Assembly: GCA_035626475.1 (NCBI GenBank)
Contig: DASPNP010000020.1
Span: 8,048-72,047 of the forward strand
Reading direction: 5' to 3'
From: DASPKT01 sp035626475
GTDB taxonomy: Bacteria > Pseudomonadota > Alphaproteobacteria > Azospirillales > Azospirillaceae
Length of the DNA stretch: 64,000 bases
Shown: positions 63,363 through 64,000 of the stretch, piece after piece
Position numbering within the stretch: the first letter of the stretch is position 1
How the letters are laid out: each line of letters begins with the position of its first letter
The notes under the pieces: model-generated
What the model was told of the DNA's origin: nothing
Seen by the model: the letters and a program-made list of their open reading frames with translations, nothing else
Database searches by the model: none
Made by a program: the position numbers and the translations under genes

Positions 63363-64000
63363 TCAGCCCCGGTTCATCACCTCGATGAACTCCTTCGGGC
63401 TGACGCGCAGCGCGGCGCCGGTGGGGCAGGCGCGGACGCAGGCGGGGCCGCCGCCGACGTCCTTGCACATGTCGCACTTCACCGCATGCTTGCCGCCGGT
63501 GCGCTTGGCCAGCGCCTCGGGCGACTTGTCCTCGCCGGGGCCGGAGCCGCGGCCGAAGAACAGCCATTGCCACAGGCTCGGCTTCTCCGGCGGCACCGCC
63601 GCCAGCTGGATGACGCCGTAGGGGCAGTTGCGCTCGCAGTTGCCGCAGCCGATGCAATTGTCGGTGATGTAGACCTCGCCCGTGCTGGCGCGGTGGATCG
63701 CGTCGGCGGGGCAGTCCTTCATGCAGTGCGGGTGCTCGCAGTGCCGGCAGGAGGTGGGCACGTGCACGTTGGCGAAGGTCGGCCCGGCCTCGCGGTTCAG
63801 GCGGGAGACGCCGTGGTGCGTCTCGGCGCAGGCCTTCTCGCAGTTGTCGCAGCGCACGCACAGGCTCTCGTCGATCAGCAGCACGTCGGTCGCCTCGCCG
63901 AGTCCCTGGCTGACGAGGAAGCTCATCAGGCTGCCGGGGTCGGGCTCGTCCTCGCGCCGCGCGTTCTGCGCGATGCGCTGCAGCACGCGCGCCTCCATGC
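63363..64000 (-). CDS. Multi-cluster 4Fe-4S ferredoxin domain, C-terminal part of a gene cut by the window edge
   Basis: About 212 residues are visible; the frame is open to the right edge, and the Met at 63998 is probably internal. Cysteine motifs are CVRCDNCEKAC, CRHCEHPHCMKDC, CIGCGNCERNC and a split CDMC...CVRAC, enough for four [4Fe-4S] clusters as in HycB/DmsB-type electron-transfer subunits. The sequence before them (LLIDESLCVRCDNCEKACAE) resembles alphaproteobacterial proteins in which a cyclic nucleotide-binding domain precedes the ferredoxin part; that section would lie outside the window. Convergent with the RlpA-like gene, 26 bases apart. Confidence 0.85.
   Translation of the reverse strand, partial: MEARVLQRIAQNARREDEPDPGSLMSFLVSQGLGEATDVLLIDESLCVRCDNCEKACAETHHGVSRLNREAGPTFANVHVPTSCRHCEHPHCMKDCPADAIHRASTGEVYITDNCIGCGNCERNCPYGVIQLAAVPPEKPSLWQWLFFGRGSGPGEDKSPEALAKRTGGKHAVKCDMCKDVGGGPACVRACPTGAALRVSPKEFIEVMNRG

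Overview
The window is about 70 percent G+C throughout and packed with genes on both strands. It carries alphaproteobacterial hallmarks: poly-3-hydroxybutyrate (PHB) associated genes, a CheZ-like protein, RsbV/RsbW-like regulators and many HAMP-type sensors. Together these suggest a metabolically versatile member of the Rhodospirillales (Azospirillaceae-like). That placement is inference from gene content and base composition. No rRNA, tRNA, CRISPR array, insertion sequence or phage gene was seen.

Layout, left to right. (1) 1-5914: a cut-off gene, glycogen debranching enzyme glgX, a small unknown gene, and a secreted protein with cadherin/Ig-like repeats ending in RTX calcium-binding repeats. 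(2) 5902-25880: a phosphorus and nucleotide scavenging region. It holds a nucleoside deoxyribosyltransferase coupled to periplasmic cpdB, two tandem Oar-type TonB-dependent receptors, an EamA exporter, a four-gene BMP-type nucleoside-like ABC importer, the phosphatases PhoX and PhoD, and an esterase. (3) 26007-39275: a signalling region. It has an RsbV/RsbW-like pair, a class III cyclase with TPR-like and SLOG-like parts, two membrane proteins with degenerate SpoIIE-like domains, a stand-alone cNMP-binding protein, a nucleotide-transporter/HEAT/cNMP-binding fusion, and one intact SpoIIE-type phosphatase. (4) 39419-40938: a response regulator and a SemiSWEET-CheZ fusion. (5) 41011-52924: a six-gene multiheme cytochrome cluster. 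(6) 53050-56793: 3-hydroxybutyrate dehydrogenase, a patatin-like phospholipase and two acetoacetate-decarboxylase-like genes, i.e. ketone-body/PHB turnover. (7) 56860-61772: a five-gene operon of unrecognised membrane and coiled-coil proteins. (8) 61920-64000: small genes, an RlpA-like lipoprotein and the C-terminal part of a multi-cluster ferredoxin.

Three regions could hold undescribed biology. The first is the multiheme cluster: an inner-membrane cytochrome b, an FHA-domain decaheme cytochrome, an HbpS-like protein, an outer-membrane barrel, a decaheme/beta-propeller protein and a c554-like pentaheme cytochrome. It reads as an electron conduit across the envelope with a cytoplasmic phospho-reading input. 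The second is the five-gene membrane operon, which has a stator-like protein pair next to a vWA-like protein. The third is the cluster that physically links a cyclase, cNMP-binding proteins and an RsbVW-like partner switch. Gene-level calls are mostly firm; joint function in these three regions is inference from co-orientation, spacing and domain content.
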